Shown: piece by piece, positions 44,157 through 56,892 of the stretch
Layout: each line of letters starts with the position of its first letter
How positions within the stretch are numbered: position 1 is the first letter of the stretch
From: Thelephora terrestris
Taxonomy: Eukaryota > Basidiomycota > Agaricomycetes > Thelephorales > Thelephoraceae
Direction of reading: 5' to 3'
Assembly (NCBI GenBank): GCA_015956445.1
Contig: WIUZ02000015.1
Location: forward strand, 1 to 64,000
Length of the DNA: 64,000 bases
Program-made: the position numbers and the translations under genes
The notes under the pieces: model-generated
What the model saw: the letters and a program-made list of their open reading frames with translations, nothing else
Database searches by the model: none
Told to the model about the DNA's origin: nothing

Positions 44157-45043
44157 ATGTCCACCGCGGAACCGACGCCCACTAGGGGCCCGTCCCAAGA
44201 CTCAAACCCCTCTAACCCTCCCGAAGGAGGGGGCGGAGGTAATAGTGAGGGCTTCCCTCCTTCCTCTCCCACTATAACTTGAACCCCGCTCTAGACAACC
44301 AGATGTCAAATCTCTATCTCTACACATTCCTTGGTTCGTACATCCAAAGCGAAATCCAAAATCTCCACTTATAACCTCCGCTGATCGCTCACCTACAGCG
44401 ACACTACTGCTCTTACTCGCCATATCCGTACTTATAGTGGGACGTTCCATCTTCATCAGGCGAAGAGCTCATCGGTTACTTGAGGAAAACGTGCGGAACG
44501 GGGTGTTGCCTCCGCAAACGGGAAGGCCGGTCGTCAAGTTCGGGGCTAAACCTAAGCTCTTCGATGTGTATGCCGCTCGGAACACTATCCCGGGTAGACC
44601 TTCACTGGGTGATGGTTTGCTCGCTTGGGCAAACCTCAAGGTACATCCCCATCTCTTGGCTCATTCTAACCAATGAATATTCACCCGACTTCTTCGATGT
44701 CTCCCAGCCGCTCTCGGCGACGTTGAGAAGACCGACATCCCCATCCTCCAGAGCTCCAGTTTCACAATCCCCTACTCCAACAGAACCCCCGCCATCGCTA
44801 CTTTTTCGTCTGGTTCCCCAACTCCGCCCAGTGCCCCGGATCGTTACTTCAGATTCGTCTGCTCACCCACTTGAAACACGCCAGCCGCACAACTCAATTC
44901 TTACGGTCTCCGTTATGATCGCTATGCCCACTCCTCCCACACTCCACTCCTCCGGTGATACAATTCCGCCCATTCAGATTGGCGTTACCCACCTGCCAGT
45001 ACCACACGGATTGACGACGGATGCGAAAACCCTGTCTGCTTGA
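44157..45043 (+). CDS. Single-pass membrane protein of unknown function
   Basis: Exons 44157-44238, 44303-44640 and 44708-45043 join in phase to 251 residues. A Pro/Ser/Gly-rich amino end is followed by one clear membrane segment (TATLLLLLAISVLIVG, about residues 60-76) and a basic stop-transfer RRRAHR. Then comes VLPPQTGRPVVKFGAKPKLFDVY and a Pro/Ser/Thr-rich low-complexity tail. No signal peptide or enzyme motif is seen. The model rests on splice phase and style, not on a recognised family. Confidence 0.55.
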
Positions 45044-45555
45044 GGGCCATTCGTTTCATTGATCGTTACCAGTGCCGCCATATGTACGCCACCTTTAAGT
45101 ACCGTTGTAAGTTATAATAACAGTGTATGTAACAGTAGGTTCATGAATGAGGTTTTTTTACAATTCCCGATGAATGGCATCTAAGTTCCCCTGGCGGATG
45201 CGACACGATAAAACCTGATGAAACGCGCCTCCGAGTCGTTGAATCCCCTCAGGCCAGTGATGGAGTTTCTGCAAACTATGCAATTAAAATTCCCGAACGA
45301 CAAATCGGATTGTGCACACTTTTGGTTCGATAATGGGCTGGTGGATGCAGGAAAGCTACAGCTTCCATCCACGTATCGCCGGACGGGGCGATTGTATCCT
45401 CCAGCAAGATCCGGATGCAACCCATGGATCCCCAGGAGATATGGCTGATCTCGAGTCCGTGTAGTATCAATCACCGAGAACCACTCCAGCAGCACTGCAT
45501 ACAAGCCTCTGAGAAAAGAATCGTCACGTCAATTGAAAAAATTGGCTCTTACCCC
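45044..45555. other. Convergent intergenic region
   Basis: The membrane-protein gene (+) and the Rrn5-like gene (-) end toward each other here. A 107-residue minus frame (45181-45504) has no recognised motif and is not supported as a gene. Confidence 0.35.
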
Positions 45556-47515
45556 TCAATCACTGTCCTCGATGAACTCTGCGCTCTTGTACGTCGTTCG
45601 CTGTCCTGATTTTTGGATGGACGTCGCAGCGTCCGGAGCCAGCGTATGAAACCCCTGAGCCCTGTCCCACAGCCCCGATTCGTGCTTCATCTCCATCTCC
45701 ATGTCCAATCCATCGAGTTCCTCTTCTTCTAGAAGTTCGTTATCCAGCTCGTCGTCGTCGGTGTGGTCAGTCATCTCCGAGTCCTCTTCCAATTCTGTCA
45801 TCCACACCAGTGGGGTATAGATGTCTCCGTGCAGCAATGGGAACGTAACGTCGGAACCACTCTCGAAGAACTCCCTTTCCCTTTCGATCCCATTTGACTC
45901 GGCATTGCTGTTCATCTCGGCGATAATGCTGTCGAAGAGTATTCCTTTATTAAGCTCTCTGTTGTTTGTCATGGAAACAGCCTTTTCGATGTGCTCCCGC
46001 GTAAGGACCTGAGGCAGAAGAAATAAGCGACCAACTCCGTTGTTCGGTAGGCCACTCACAGCTTGCCCGGAGAGTTTCCAAACCTTCGTCTCCGATTTCA
46101 AAGCCAGTTCTTCCTCGCGAAGCGTGATCGCTCGGTAAACCGATTCTTTCACAAACCAGACCACATGAGCGTTGAGGAGCTGGATGGTTTCGACTGAGAT
46201 CCTTGAACCACAGCCAGAGGTGTTCCCGGATGACCTGTCCCACAGACTGATTGCATAAAGAACGAAATGGGCGAAGTCAGAAGAACGGAACATACTGTAA
46301 CATTTTTGCGACCCCCTCTGGATTCAAAATGTCGACTCCCAACCCCCCCAAATCGTCAGCAGCAATGCCGAGATCCCGGAGTTCTTCAAGTGCAATTTTC
46401 TTCGCCCGAGGATACCTCTTAGCACCTCCTTTGTCCTCCGGACGTTCCACGTCACACCGCGTCTCATCTTCAGGAGATGGCGATCGTTTGACTCTCTTCC
46501 GACCAGGTTTCAGACACTCGCGGTTGTCGTCGATGACTAGAACTCCGGATATTGAAGCACGTTTACGGCGCATGTATAAACGCTTCTGATAACGACGACG
46601 AGAGGCTGGTGATAACTCCGTCAGTGCGGTCACAGAGTCCTGTTTTGGCGGGGAGGTGGGAAGTGTCTCTGTTGCGCCCAGAGAGAGAGAATTTCTACCT
46701 TCATCCAACGTGCATTGAGGGTGGTTTGCATCCGAGGTCTCATCCCCACCGTTCGTATCAGAGAATGGAAGTGGTTGGGTTGCTTCTAGTCTCGCCACGT
46801 GCCCGGGAGAATGTTGGAGCGTCGGGGTATTTAGGATAGAAGGTTGTTTGATCTTACTCGAACCGGAAGAAGTTGTAGCCTCACGTAGGATGGTGGCAAT
46901 TGCGGTGAGCTCAGGAGACCCAAGGGAACTACAGAAGTCCTCCCGTCTTGCACGTAGATCGGCATCGGCAACCTGTTTCTTAAGTGCAGCCTTACGCTGG
47001 CTGGGCCCCATGTCCGGATGTTCAGCTTTGAAGACCCTCTTTAGCCGCTTGATCTCGGCAAGCCTCTGCCCCGCCATTAGCTCGTGTTGCCAACCCTGCT
47101 CTTGCGTGATCACCCCGTCCGCCTTTTCCTCCTCCATCGCGACCCATTCCGAGGAGACCTCTAATGCGATTGGAAGGCTTTCCCTCCATTTGAGGTACGA
47201 AACGGTGGCTTCCTGTTCGGATGCAGCGAGTCGAAGAATAGAGAGGTAATTGCACACGTCCTCCACCGATTTCGTCTTGATCTCGTGTGATATTAGGTCT
47301 GGCCGAAAGCGGGAATATACAGATAGAGCGTGAAAAAATGCGTGCTTTTCTTGAGTAGTCCAGAGAGTGGTAGGTGAGTGGAAAGAGGGGGGAAGGGGGG
47401 TTCCGTCGTTTCCAGCAAGGTGCTCCTGAGTAGCACTTATGGCGTCCACGAGGCCGGTGAGGTAGACTAAATCAAGAGATTTGGCGTCGGATACCGCTGA
47501 TGCATCCGCCGACAT
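45556..47515 (-). CDS. Rrn5-like RNA polymerase I upstream activation factor subunit
   Basis: Minus-strand exons 47515-46296, 46201-46060 and 46008-45556 join in phase to 604 residues. A SANT/Myb-like helix set lies near residues 50-95 (LWTTQEKHAFFHALSVYSRFRPDLI...TKSVEDVCNYL). A basic region (RRRYQKRLYMRRKRA) follows. A histone-fold-like carboxyl part contains ISVETIQLLNAHVVWFVKESVYRAITL and VLTREHIEKAV, and the tail is acidic (DDDELDNELLEEEE). Yeast Rrn5 uses a SANT and a histone-fold-like segment within UAF at the rDNA promoter. The architecture fits; sequence identity with yeast is expected to be low, so another SANT/histone-fold factor is possible. Confidence 0.7.
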
Positions 47516-47925
47516 GGGAAAGGAGCACCAACGCAGTGGTGCTCGCCGTGGACCAGGTGGTGATCTCTTTCCGAGTTAACCGGTGATTACAAGTCCGGAG
47601 GGTCGGAGCACGCCCTAACTGAAGGGGTACGATCCTGTGCATTTCAAAGTAATAGTCAGCCCCACATTTATTAAAGACACTTCGAGGACATGCAAGGGGC
47701 TGCCTGGAAGTTGGAAGGCTTCGGGGTCCAGAAACGCCAGGGCCGCCAGGGAGGGTAACGGACAAGCCACTTTGATCGGAGTCCGGATCATCCCGGACCA
47801 GCGAGAGCGCTATCATTACACCGATTACATAAGCGTAAGTGTTGCCTGGAATCAACAGCCAACAATATTTCGATAAGTACCCAGTGGTAGGGTGGAAGCC
47901 AACTTTGACATTTGGAGGGGACGCG

Positions 47926-48606
47926 CTATGGTGCCAACGACACACGTCGGGAACCAGACATGAGTATTCCTCCTACTTGTGCGATGCCCAGCGGTGGATC
48001 CAATAAACGCAATCCAGTCGATATGTTAAATGATCGCCTATTATTCAGTATCAAGGTCCACACGTCCTTACTCCCGCGCTCTCTCGAGGAAGAAGCGAGG
48101 TCAAAGCCTAGCAACCAGGCCAGCGAGAATAAGAAGAGCATGATCGTAATGAAGATGTGTACCAGCGCGTCCATTGGGGAAAATCAGGTTATTGTGCTAT
48201 GTACCTTGACATTGGGCCCATAAAGGGTGCGAGTGTTCCAATACAAGGGCAAAAGATCTTCGCCTAAATGAACACCGTTGATCGTTCCCCGTAGAGAGTA
48301 GCTCTATGAACCCCGACCAAAATCGCCCAGTGCCAATGAAGCGAAGAACCTTCAAGGAGGACCCCAGAAGCTTGGCCTCTTTTGTGATTCGGCGACCGGC
48401 TTTACGACCGCCATCGTTTCCCACAACTCAGGGAAATGGGCTCGTAAATAAGCGTGGGACAGAGGGTCCCACCTAACCATTGGCGGAAAGGTTTGGAACG
48501 AGGCAAGGACCCAAAGAACTAGAAGCCAAGCGAGCACCCCAGATGCCTGGTACCGGTCCAGTGCCGGAAGGGCCCGCTTCCTAGAGGACTCGGGAGAAGG
48601 AAACAT
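47926..48606 (-). CDS. Hypothetical membrane protein, splicing uncertain
   Basis: A minus frame from the ATG at 48606 (MFPSPESSRKRALPALD) has a hydrophobic helix (ASGVLAWLLVLWVLASF), then FPPMVRWDPLSHAYLRAHFPELWE. After intron-like breaks, an exon ending GPNVK (48211) and a very hydrophobic segment (ALVHIFITIMLFLFSLAWLLGF, 48110-48174) follow. I could not join the pieces uniquely, and I do not recognise the family. Confidence 0.35.
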
Positions 48607-49993
48607 CCACTCCTCGAGGTCTCTGAATCTTTCTTTGGTAGCGGTCCACAGATTATGTATGGTGCTTCGAGATTCAAAGGGTTCTCGACTGTGTGTGTAT
48701 CGTAAGCAACACGTACAGTCGACTGGTTCACCTGTCGTCAGGAAGCTTTCATTTATGCCGGAGGTTGGAAACAGGGGTTAAGTGTGATACATTTACGAGA
48801 ACGCGGTGATGATCTAAGACTGGAATCTTGAAGCCTCGCCGAGTCGAAACCGATGGTTCGAAAGGTCGGCAGACGAGGCCGCATGAATGTAGCGCAAGAC
48901 TGAAAAAAACTGTGGCGAATCTACCTGCGGTTCCCCTATCGAACCGGGGATCCGTGCCTGTATATTAATGAGTAAGGAGGGTCCAGCACAGGCCAGGTTG
49001 CCACGTTGACCGGCAAGAGGAGGAAATTACATGGAACGTGGAGTCCAGGCGATTGTTGGATATCCGGATGCGCAGTTCATTCTACGATTCGGAAGCGCCA
49101 GCCTCTCCGACTGGTAGACTTGCAGAGGGTCAACTCGTACCCCTCGATCAGAACGATTTTGACAACGGGCCATGCGTTCGGCAACGAGCGAGTTCCCCCG
49201 TGATCCAATCCGCTCCGCAGAGTGCTACAGCAGGTGCTTAACTTTATAACCGTGAATAACACAGGGCCGCTCAACAACTCAAAATGCCTGCAGCTTTTCG
49301 TTGATGGTGATTGAGATTGACGCGCGTGCAACGTTGGCGTTTGCGTTTGCTCCCGAAGCGAAGATCCAAATCTCTTGGGTTCCGTCGAGTTTCCGCCCAA
49401 ATGACTATTTGAAAGTTTCTTCGTGATTGTTAAGGTGAGTCCCTCGCTCTAAACTTGTGTTCGAGAAACAAGGGTAGAAGCAGTTTCGTTCACCGGCGTT
49501 CATTACATACTTCGCTTCTCGTTTGCAAACAATTTTCATTCGAACAGGAAACGAGTCTCATCTCGGGACATATTCGATTGTTCGTCCCTTGTGATAGTGA
49601 GTCCTCGTCCGGGGTAACTTCGGCGGACTTCCGTACGGGATTACCCCTCCCGTTGGTGCCGCTTCGTCTTTTCTCTCTTTCACACTCAGTCTGGTTACGA
49701 AACCGAGTTCATCGGACGCGCCACCCCGGAGAAACAGATTGCAATGGTACTTTATGCGTTTCAACTTATATCTATCAGCTGATCCTGATGTGAGCGCGGT
49801 CCCAGAGTATGGAGGCGGATGCTCCATTTTCCAACTTTTTTAGATTTCAATCGGGCTTCGTCGACTCGCTCTTTCCCTTCCGGGCGCCCTTTCTGGATAA
49901 TGCGTCAATCTCCTGATGGGACACTTTTTGGCTTTTCACTACCGGTATATAAGATGCGGGAGCTTGCCAGGCTGTACCTTTTGTTCCCCAGCG
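48607..49993. other. No recognisable gene; WOPR gene upstream region
   Basis: Only short frames on both strands with no motif. A long upstream region with pyrimidine-rich stretches (49450-49700) is compatible with a long 5' leader, common for WOPR regulators. TATA-like GGTATATAAG is at 49942-49951, about 45 bases before the ATG. Confidence 0.4.
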
Positions 49994-51172
49994 ATGAACT
50001 TCCCCACTCCCCCGCCATCCTCAGCCTCCTCCTCATCCACTTCATCCAATCGCTACGTCACGCATGACCTTTTGCGTACGTTATGTCGCCTGCAACCCCA
50101 ACAAACTGACCAACACGATTGCAGATATTCGGGAGGCTCAAGACGCTCTGATATTGTTCGAAGCCGTCCGCCTCGATATCCTTCCTCTGATCACAAGACG
50201 CCTCAACGGAAACGAGAGGTCCCAGCTCAGGTCCGGTAACATTTTCGTCTGGGAAGAATCTGAGAGCAAGGGTGGATTATCCCGGTGGACAGACGGTCGT
50301 CGTTGGTATGATGTTTCTCGACCTGCTACCGAATGCTTTCTAAATATCACTTCTCTAGGTCTCAAAGTCGCATGCGGGGGGACTTCTTATGGTATGAGGA
50401 ACAGATTGAGATGAGCCAAGAGGAGCGAGATGCGAAGGCAGCCAGGAGGTGCGCAAGTTCTAGACGCCGTGATTATAATTCGCTGATCAGGGGACATCAG
50501 GGCGAGGAAAGCTCTTGACCCTTCAACCCCTTCTGTCATCCGGCGACAGGACCGTCCAGCCAAAACAGGGGGGTTCATCAAACAAACCTACAGCACCCTC
50601 GTTCGGCACATATCAGGGTGTCGCAAGTGGCACATTGTTGCATATTTCTCCGTACGTAAACTCTCCAATTGAGACCTCAGTGCCGAAATGAAACTGGCGT
50701 GTAGGGCGACGATTATATGCGTCTACCCGTAATCTCACATTACGATTACCTTCGGAGACTTCGCGTCCCTGATGGTATATTCCTCCCTGGAAAGGCTAGT
50801 GCCAGGAAACTAGAGCTCTCAGAACCCACGGCCTCCGACGATACCTCCCCACCCTGGTCTGTCCCAGACGATGATCATACCCGGCGTCGGGCCAACTCTA
50901 ACAATAGTCAAGGCACGGAGCTTTCTTCAGCATGCTCCTCCCCTCGTTCCTCCGCTTCTCCGAAGTTCACGAGTTTACCCGTGCCATCACATCAAACCAG
51001 TGAACACATATACTCACTTCCTGGTTTGGCGCTTGTTGCCCCCCAGAATCCGTCCGGACCGTCTTCTACGACGTTCCGGAACGCTCATGACTCAGTTGGA
51101 GCAAAAGGAGCTTATCATCCTCGTTCTTCTGAAGACCGCAAGGCGCTCGAGAGCTTCCGTATAACACTATAA
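49994..51172 (+). CDS. WOPR-domain transcription factor (Gti1/Pac2 family)
   Basis: Exons 49994-50075, 50125-50305, 50359-50448, 50501-50651 and 50705-51172 join in phase to 323 residues. The first WOPR half is REAQDALILFEAVRLDILP, RRLNGNERSQLRSGNIFVWEE, LSRWTDGRRWSQSR and GDFLWYEE. The second half is GGFIKQTYSTLV...KWHIVAYFS followed by DYMRLPVISHYDYLR. A Ser/Pro/Thr-rich tail follows. WOPR proteins (Wor1, Ryp1, Sge1, Pac2) are fungal DNA-binding master regulators of morphology, mating and secondary programmes. Gti1 and Pac2 subgroups cannot be told apart here; the short length after the domain fits the Pac2-like side. Confidence 0.9.
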
Positions 51173-53490
51173 CCCTACCAGGGAGACCATTGATGTCTTT
51201 TTGTTGTGTACCCTGTTTTTTGCATACATTGTGAGAGCCTCATCCCTGCGGCCCTGTTCGTCATTGCTTTGTATAATAAATGCTATTTTATCCAATACAT
51301 CAATATCAACCGTAGTTTCCTATTCAACAGTCCTCCTTGGACGGAATCCACTCCTCCTTTAGGCAGGTTGTACAAAATATACCGATGGATGTAACGGCGC
51401 GGTTATATAAATATACATCGGGAGGCATTGATCAACGGGTAGGCACGCGTGGATGCCATTGCTTTAGGTTTCGACGGGAGTATCTGATCGCCCGATGCCT
51501 ATCGATGCTAGTAAATAAGCTCAGCCGGGCGAGTAGATGAAACTCGAGCGTGATCGAGTTTCTGATGGTAACCAAATGTAACCCCTCCGAGAGCCATTGT
51601 GCCATTGAGTGGGGAAGTTGCAAATCGAAACCAGGATAAAACCCTCATGTTGTAGACGTCCCGACGCCAAACCGCCGCCGTCGCCAGGAGAGTGAGGGGG
51701 GACCAGTGTGGTAATCACAAGGCTGCGTCTGATGTCGGAGGTCTCAGACAATACGGCCATAAATCAAGGTGGCCTAAGTTGCGAGGCCACCGCTTACAAA
51801 TCAATGTGATTCCTTAAGTGCTTGGATCCAGGCTGGCGGTAAATTGAAACCGATTCCGTTTTCCCGAATGCCGGGTATGAGATACCATCATCAGCGTTAT
51901 AGCATGCATGGTGGCGTACAATGAGCAGGCAAGTTGGAGGCAGTGGGTAACTCATGGGAAATAGGATAGGGTCTATTTGTTCAGCATACTATTACGCATT
52001 CCCGGAGGTTGCGAACGTAAAATCCGTGTGGAGATCGTCGAAGTTCGTAGGTTGACAAGCGCTGCAAGCCATTACCTGGCTATACGGATGGCTACGGCTC
52101 TATTCCGGAGGCGTGGAGTGGTATATGATACCTATCAGGCGGTGTCCTTTGTCCATATGCCACAGATAAACATTTTAAAATAGATTATCGATTTGCAACA
52201 CGGCAGGGCTCGAGTTGCAGCGGGGTTGAGCTATCACAGAATGAAACAGTCCAAACAACCTCTGGTCAGTCAAAGCCGGGAGGCTTTAGCCAAAATCGAA
52301 GACGAAACGGCTCGTAATGAGTGGATGCATAGTAATAGCCTTTGAAATTCCACGCCGCAAATGGAGCTGCGGAGGGCCAACGGAGCGTAATCATCGTTTA
52401 ATGTAAGTTTTATTTCCGATCTTATGTGCGGTGATTTCTATGCACAAAGGGGTAATGCATTCATACAAGTTACATTCTGCTACCTGCGTGGCATGATACC
52501 TTTCTCTGCTTCTTTCGGTTTTGACGCGGAAGGGGAGGAATTTAAAACCACGTGGGCGGCCGGACATGCCCGCGCCTCTTCTTTCAGTCGATTAGGCGCC
52601 AGGCTTCGGAAGACCCTGATCATTGACCACCATCCCGGCATCACTGTTCAGGGGGTCCCTTTCGGTCCTCAAGTGATATCCCTTCCTAGGGATAACTATC
52701 GCGCTGCGGGAACTCTCCGATCTTTGGGGTGGGGTGTCTAACTATTTGTGTTGAAGGCGTGCGTCAGCTCTGCAATGGAGACACGCGGCTACATCTATCC
52801 ACCCTGTGGCACGTGATCGCAGAGGAAGAGAAGAGAGCGTATATCACGATTGGTGGCGTACATACCATCGCCTGTGGGGATATCGAGCGCCATATATTCG
52901 AGGTCAGCCTTGATTCACCAGGCCCTGGTAGGGATATCCTGGTAATCATGTCCATGGGTGCGATTCGCCGTCTCCTTTACGTGAGTTGCGGAAAGCTACC
53001 CCGTAAACACACCCCCGATCTCCCAGGCTCACAATGCGCGTTCCGGTTGGTCGGTCGCTTCGTTCAGAGAATTAACGAGGCGGCTTTCTCGTGGCAACCC
53101 CTGAGCATAGCTCACCCTATATCAACGACGGTCATGAGATCCAAGCGCCTTTAGTATTTAGGTAGGGAATGTCCATGGGACGTTTGAGCGGCGCTGGAAG
53201 CTCACCCGACCAGCTAGTGATCACCTACAATCCGGTTGATAGGTACAACTTGGTGCTCTGTACTTAATCTCGTGCGCCACGAGGACAGTAACATCCGTGG
53301 CCGCATGCACTGGGTCCCATCGATGAAATACCAATCTATGCGATCATTAACGGTGACTTTATACGTTCCGGAATTTGCCGGCTAACTATTAGATCGCCGC
53401 CCACAGCGCGATCAAACTCTGTCCACGTGTAAGCCTGGGTTGAAGGGTTACTTGCCCCCCTTGGGACTGTGTGAAGCTACAGTTGCCACT
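51173..53490. other. No confidently recognised gene
   Basis: Plus frames at 52424-52741 and 52729-53154 overlap and show no motif I recognise (for example HHPGITVQGVPFGPQ and AEEEKRAYITIGGVHTIACGDIERH). They could be exons of one unknown gene or chance. The rest appears non-coding. Confidence 0.3.
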
Positions 53491-55110
53491 ATGGGCTTCG
53501 TTGACGGGTCAATCCTCTCTCTCACGATTCTACTACTCGCATATCTCTACGGGAAACTCAACGACGCGAAACTCACCAAGGTCCCTCCTGAAGTTAGGGC
53601 TGAGGCAACCTGCGACTTCTCCCCCGAGAACATCCTTTTAACCGCGACCCGGCTCAAAGAATCTCCTCTTCAAATTGCCAGTCGTCTACCACCCCGAACC
53701 GGAAGACGTTACATCATCGTTGGAGGGGTAAGTGAAGGCTCTTTATCTCGACGTAACATCACTAAAATTTCCCTCTGATAGTCAGGTTTTTTGGGGGGCT
53801 GGATTGTGAATCACCTCTTGACCCGGGGAGAAGATCCGAACAACATACGTATTGTGGACATCAGAGCTCCCACCCGGACTGATCTCACCCACGGACCCGG
53901 GAACCTTGTGGAATTTGTCCGAGCCGACGTCACAGATGAAGAGTCCGTCATTGTTGGTTTCACCAAGCCATGGCCTCCTGCAGCTTCTCAGGATGCTGAT
54001 ATCACCGTCTTTTGCACTGCGGCCAACATCCGGTTTTACGAAAAACATCCCTCACTTCTCCCACTCTCCGTCAAGGTCAACGTAACCGGTCTTGAAAATG
54101 TCATCAACGGATCGCTTGCTTGTGGCGCAACAATCCTCATCGCCACTTCCTCTGGTTCCATCGGCGTCAGGAGCACCAGATTTCTCCTTGCTCCATGGGA
54201 GTCTGAGCCGAAGTTTTTTACCCAAGTTTTACGAGACGATGCAAAGGAATCGACCCGGTCGCACCGTAGTTTCTTCTCCAACTACGGGTACACAAAGATG
54301 ATCGGGGAGGTTCGAGTCCTCGCCGCAGACAAGACTACCGGAGCAGGTGGGAAAATTCTCCGCACAGGAGCAATCCGTCCTGGCAACGGTGTCTACGGCG
54401 TAGGCGGAGACCAACTCTTAGAAATGTATCTCAAGAATCCAGATACTCGTGTCACTTGGATACCCAACATCGTGCAACACTTCATTTCCGTGGAGAACTG
54501 CTCATTGGCTCACCTTTGCTACGAGCAGCGGTTGGCCGAGTTAGCGGGCGGTGGGCGCAACCCCGATATCGGCGGAAGACCATTTATAGTCACAGATGCT
54601 GGCCCACCCATTGCCTACGGCGATTGTTACAGGACCGTGGAAGTTCTATCGGGGAGAGAGATCAAATTCCAAGTTTTGTCCCCTTCTTGGATGTTGTTAC
54701 TCGCACACGTCTTTCAAACGTATTACCTGACGACATACTTCCTCTCCCGATCCTCCAACATCTTCCTTCGTACCGCAGGTGATTTGTTGCCCAGACTCTC
54801 CTCCCTCCTTGTCAACCTTCAGCCATCCTTATGGAACCTCACCAGCGTTCATCTCATCTTCGATAGCTCAAGCGCTCAAGCTCGTCCGGAAGCGGGGGGC
54901 CTGGGGTACGAACCTCTCTGGACCTCCCTGGAAGGGTTCTGCCAAGTGGTATCGGATTTCCAATCGGGGCGTGTAGTAGACCACGTTCACACCAGTGGAG
55001 GTCAAGGCAGCATCGCGACCTCCGGAGTACCTCATGCTCAGGCGGGAGTTAAAAGGGGTTTGGAGAAAGCAGGGTCCGTTGTTGCTCACTCGAACCGACT
55101 CATGAAGTAG
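53491..55110 (+). CDS. 3-beta-hydroxysteroid dehydrogenase/sterol C4-decarboxylase-like enzyme
   Basis: Exons 53491-53727 and 53782-55110 give 521 residues. An amino-terminal membrane helix (residues 5-22) precedes the Rossmann motif GGSGFLGGWIV (78-88). Then come VRADVTD, FCTAANIRFY, NVTGLENVI, ATSSGSIGV (catalytic Ser region), Y247-x3-K251 in SNYGYTKM, LRTGAIRPGNGVYGVGGDQLL and QHFISVENC. This is the 3-beta-HSD branch of extended short-chain dehydrogenases, which includes Erg26. It is longer than typical Erg26 (about 350) and has extra hydrophobic segments after residue 395, so its substrate is uncertain. Confidence 0.88.
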
Positions 55111-55219
55111 ATACCACCACATAGAACTTTGTCCGCGCTGTTCTTCCCCGTGTTGGACGAGCTGCGGTAGGTGGCAGAGGCATACCACTTTCCATTGTTT
55201 ACCTGTATTTGTTTATTAC

Positions 55220-56579
55220 ATGTCGAGGGCAGGAAATTCGATCGAGATCACCAAGTTCCCTCCCGAGTTCCTTCATATCGAAGCCAGAACGGGCTCGACT
55301 TACATGATCCCCCAATCAGTTTCCAACGCCGTACGCGGGGCAAGAGGCGGGGCAAGAGGCGGGGCTAGGGGTGCAGGGAAGAAACACCCTACAAGACAAT
55401 CATCCTCGGGCACGGTGGGGAAAAAAGCACCAACCCAGCAGGTCGCACCTCCCCGCTTGACGCACTGTAATTACTCCAGCTCCTCCTAAGACTCACTCCT
55501 CACGAGACATGAGAATAGTCATAGCAATTCCAATTGTTAGCGCATCTTTGCACCGATTTCCATCCGGTTAACGGAATTTCATCACCCCTAGGGTCACCAT
55601 GCCGGGCTGCGCGAGCTCATGGAGATGTTCGGACAATCTTTGTTGAATGACACCAATCCTCCTATTCCGGGGCTCGACGAATCGGTCCTGATATCTCCTC
55701 GGAGGCTACATTTTACCTTAGGGGTCATGTCGTTGGCGGGCGCAGCTTCTTCCGCCGACAGAGAAGGACTGACAAGGCAACCTAGAACTGTCGATGACGC
55801 CGTTCGATTCCTACAAAGTTTGAAGCCCCGTGTGGAAGAACTTTTGCGGTCTCCTGTCTCGGGTACGGCTGGTCAGGGGCAGAAAGTCCGCGTTGCTCTC
55901 AACTCCATGGACGTAATGAAACTTGAGAGGGGAGGGACTGCCCATGTATTATGGGTTGGTCCTGAAGGCGGTAATTCTAAGGATATTCCTGATGAAATGA
56001 CAAATCAACTCAGGCAAGTATGCGGTACGTTGAATGACTTATCTCGACGAGCGCAGAAGGGACCATTGATTTGTCTCCTCGCTCAGATCTCATTCACTCT
56101 TCGTTCAGAAGGGCTGGATTTTTAGTCGAAGATCGTCCGTTAAAGGTTTGTCTTTTCATATCGCTTATGTTATTCAACCCCTGTCTCATCAGGGAGCTTT
56201 CCCTCCGCCGTTAATATACCTCAAACCTCATCTGTCTCTCTTCCGGCCATATTCTAAAATCCCTCCCCTCCAGCTCCACTGTACAATTGTCAACACAGTG
56301 TACCGGAAACCGAGGCCTCGGGGCGGGAAAAGGATCCCATTCACGTATACGGACCTTCTGACGTCGCCGTGGTTCTCCCGACCAGAAAATCTAGTCCCTT
56401 CACACGAGGTAACGCCTCAAAGATTAACACAGTCAACGTCTAATGCGGGCCACCATTCTCCGCGAGGTCCCATTAGTGTGGACTTTGGCACATGGGATGT
56501 TGACGAGGTCCAGATTTGCGAGATGGGAAGTCACGGGCCTGAGGGAGAATACGTTTGCGTGGGGAAGATTGACTTGTGA
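55220..56579 (+). CDS. AKAP7/ASCC1-like 2H phosphoesterase domain protein
   Basis: Exons 55220-55466, 55519-55535, 55592-56024, 56087-56145 and 56274-56579 join in phase to 353 residues. One exon is only 17 bases. The spliced product reads THFIAIPIGHHAGLRELMEMF, then RRLHFTLGVMSL (first HxT), VCDLIHSSFRRAGFLVEDRPLKLHCTIVNT (second HxT) and a carboxyl IQICEMG-like block, the AKAP7-NLS/ASCC1 2H fold. The KH domain present in ASCC1 is absent; instead residues 35-50 form a short RGGA repeat. 2H enzymes act on 2',3'-cyclic or 2'-5' phosphodiesters, so RNA processing is likely but unproven. It starts 110 bases after the dehydrogenase gene. Confidence 0.88.
55335..55376 (+). repeat. Short GGGGCAAGAGGC tandem repeat encoding RGGA
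   Basis: Three to four 12-base units within exon 1 of the 2H phosphoesterase gene encode an RGG-type RNA-binding-like stretch. Confidence 0.6.
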
Positions 56580-56700
56580 AGTCTAGGGAGATAAGCGGAT
56601 CCAACTCAGGGAGTATGGGTGTCACGATTCTCAGCACTGTTATTCAGACAAAAGGGATATTAACGTACTATACAGCATAAACCTTAGCATTCTCCACACT

Positions 56701-56892
56701 TTGGCGAAGGCCGTTAAAAGGTCGTTCTATGTTCGTCTCCCTGGTCCGTTCGATAAGACCACACACGCCCACGCTTTGTGGGAGGGATGCAATGCCAGCC
56801 TAACGGCCGTTGAGAAGGACCCGAACAACTCTGAGATCATTCATCAACTCCTTCTCCCCATCCAGCATGAGGCCAAGTTGTCGCGGGAGTAA
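56701..56892 (+). CDS. Possible exon of an unknown gene
   Basis: The open frame contains VRLPGPFDKTTHAHALWEGCNASLTAVEKDP and ends HEAKLSRE. Its composition looks protein-like, but it has no ATG at a sensible place, no motif and no partner exon. Support is low. Confidence 0.2.
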   Translation: MAKAVKRSFYVRLPGPFDKTTHAHALWEGCNASLTAVEKDPNNSEIIHQLLLPIQHEAKLSRE

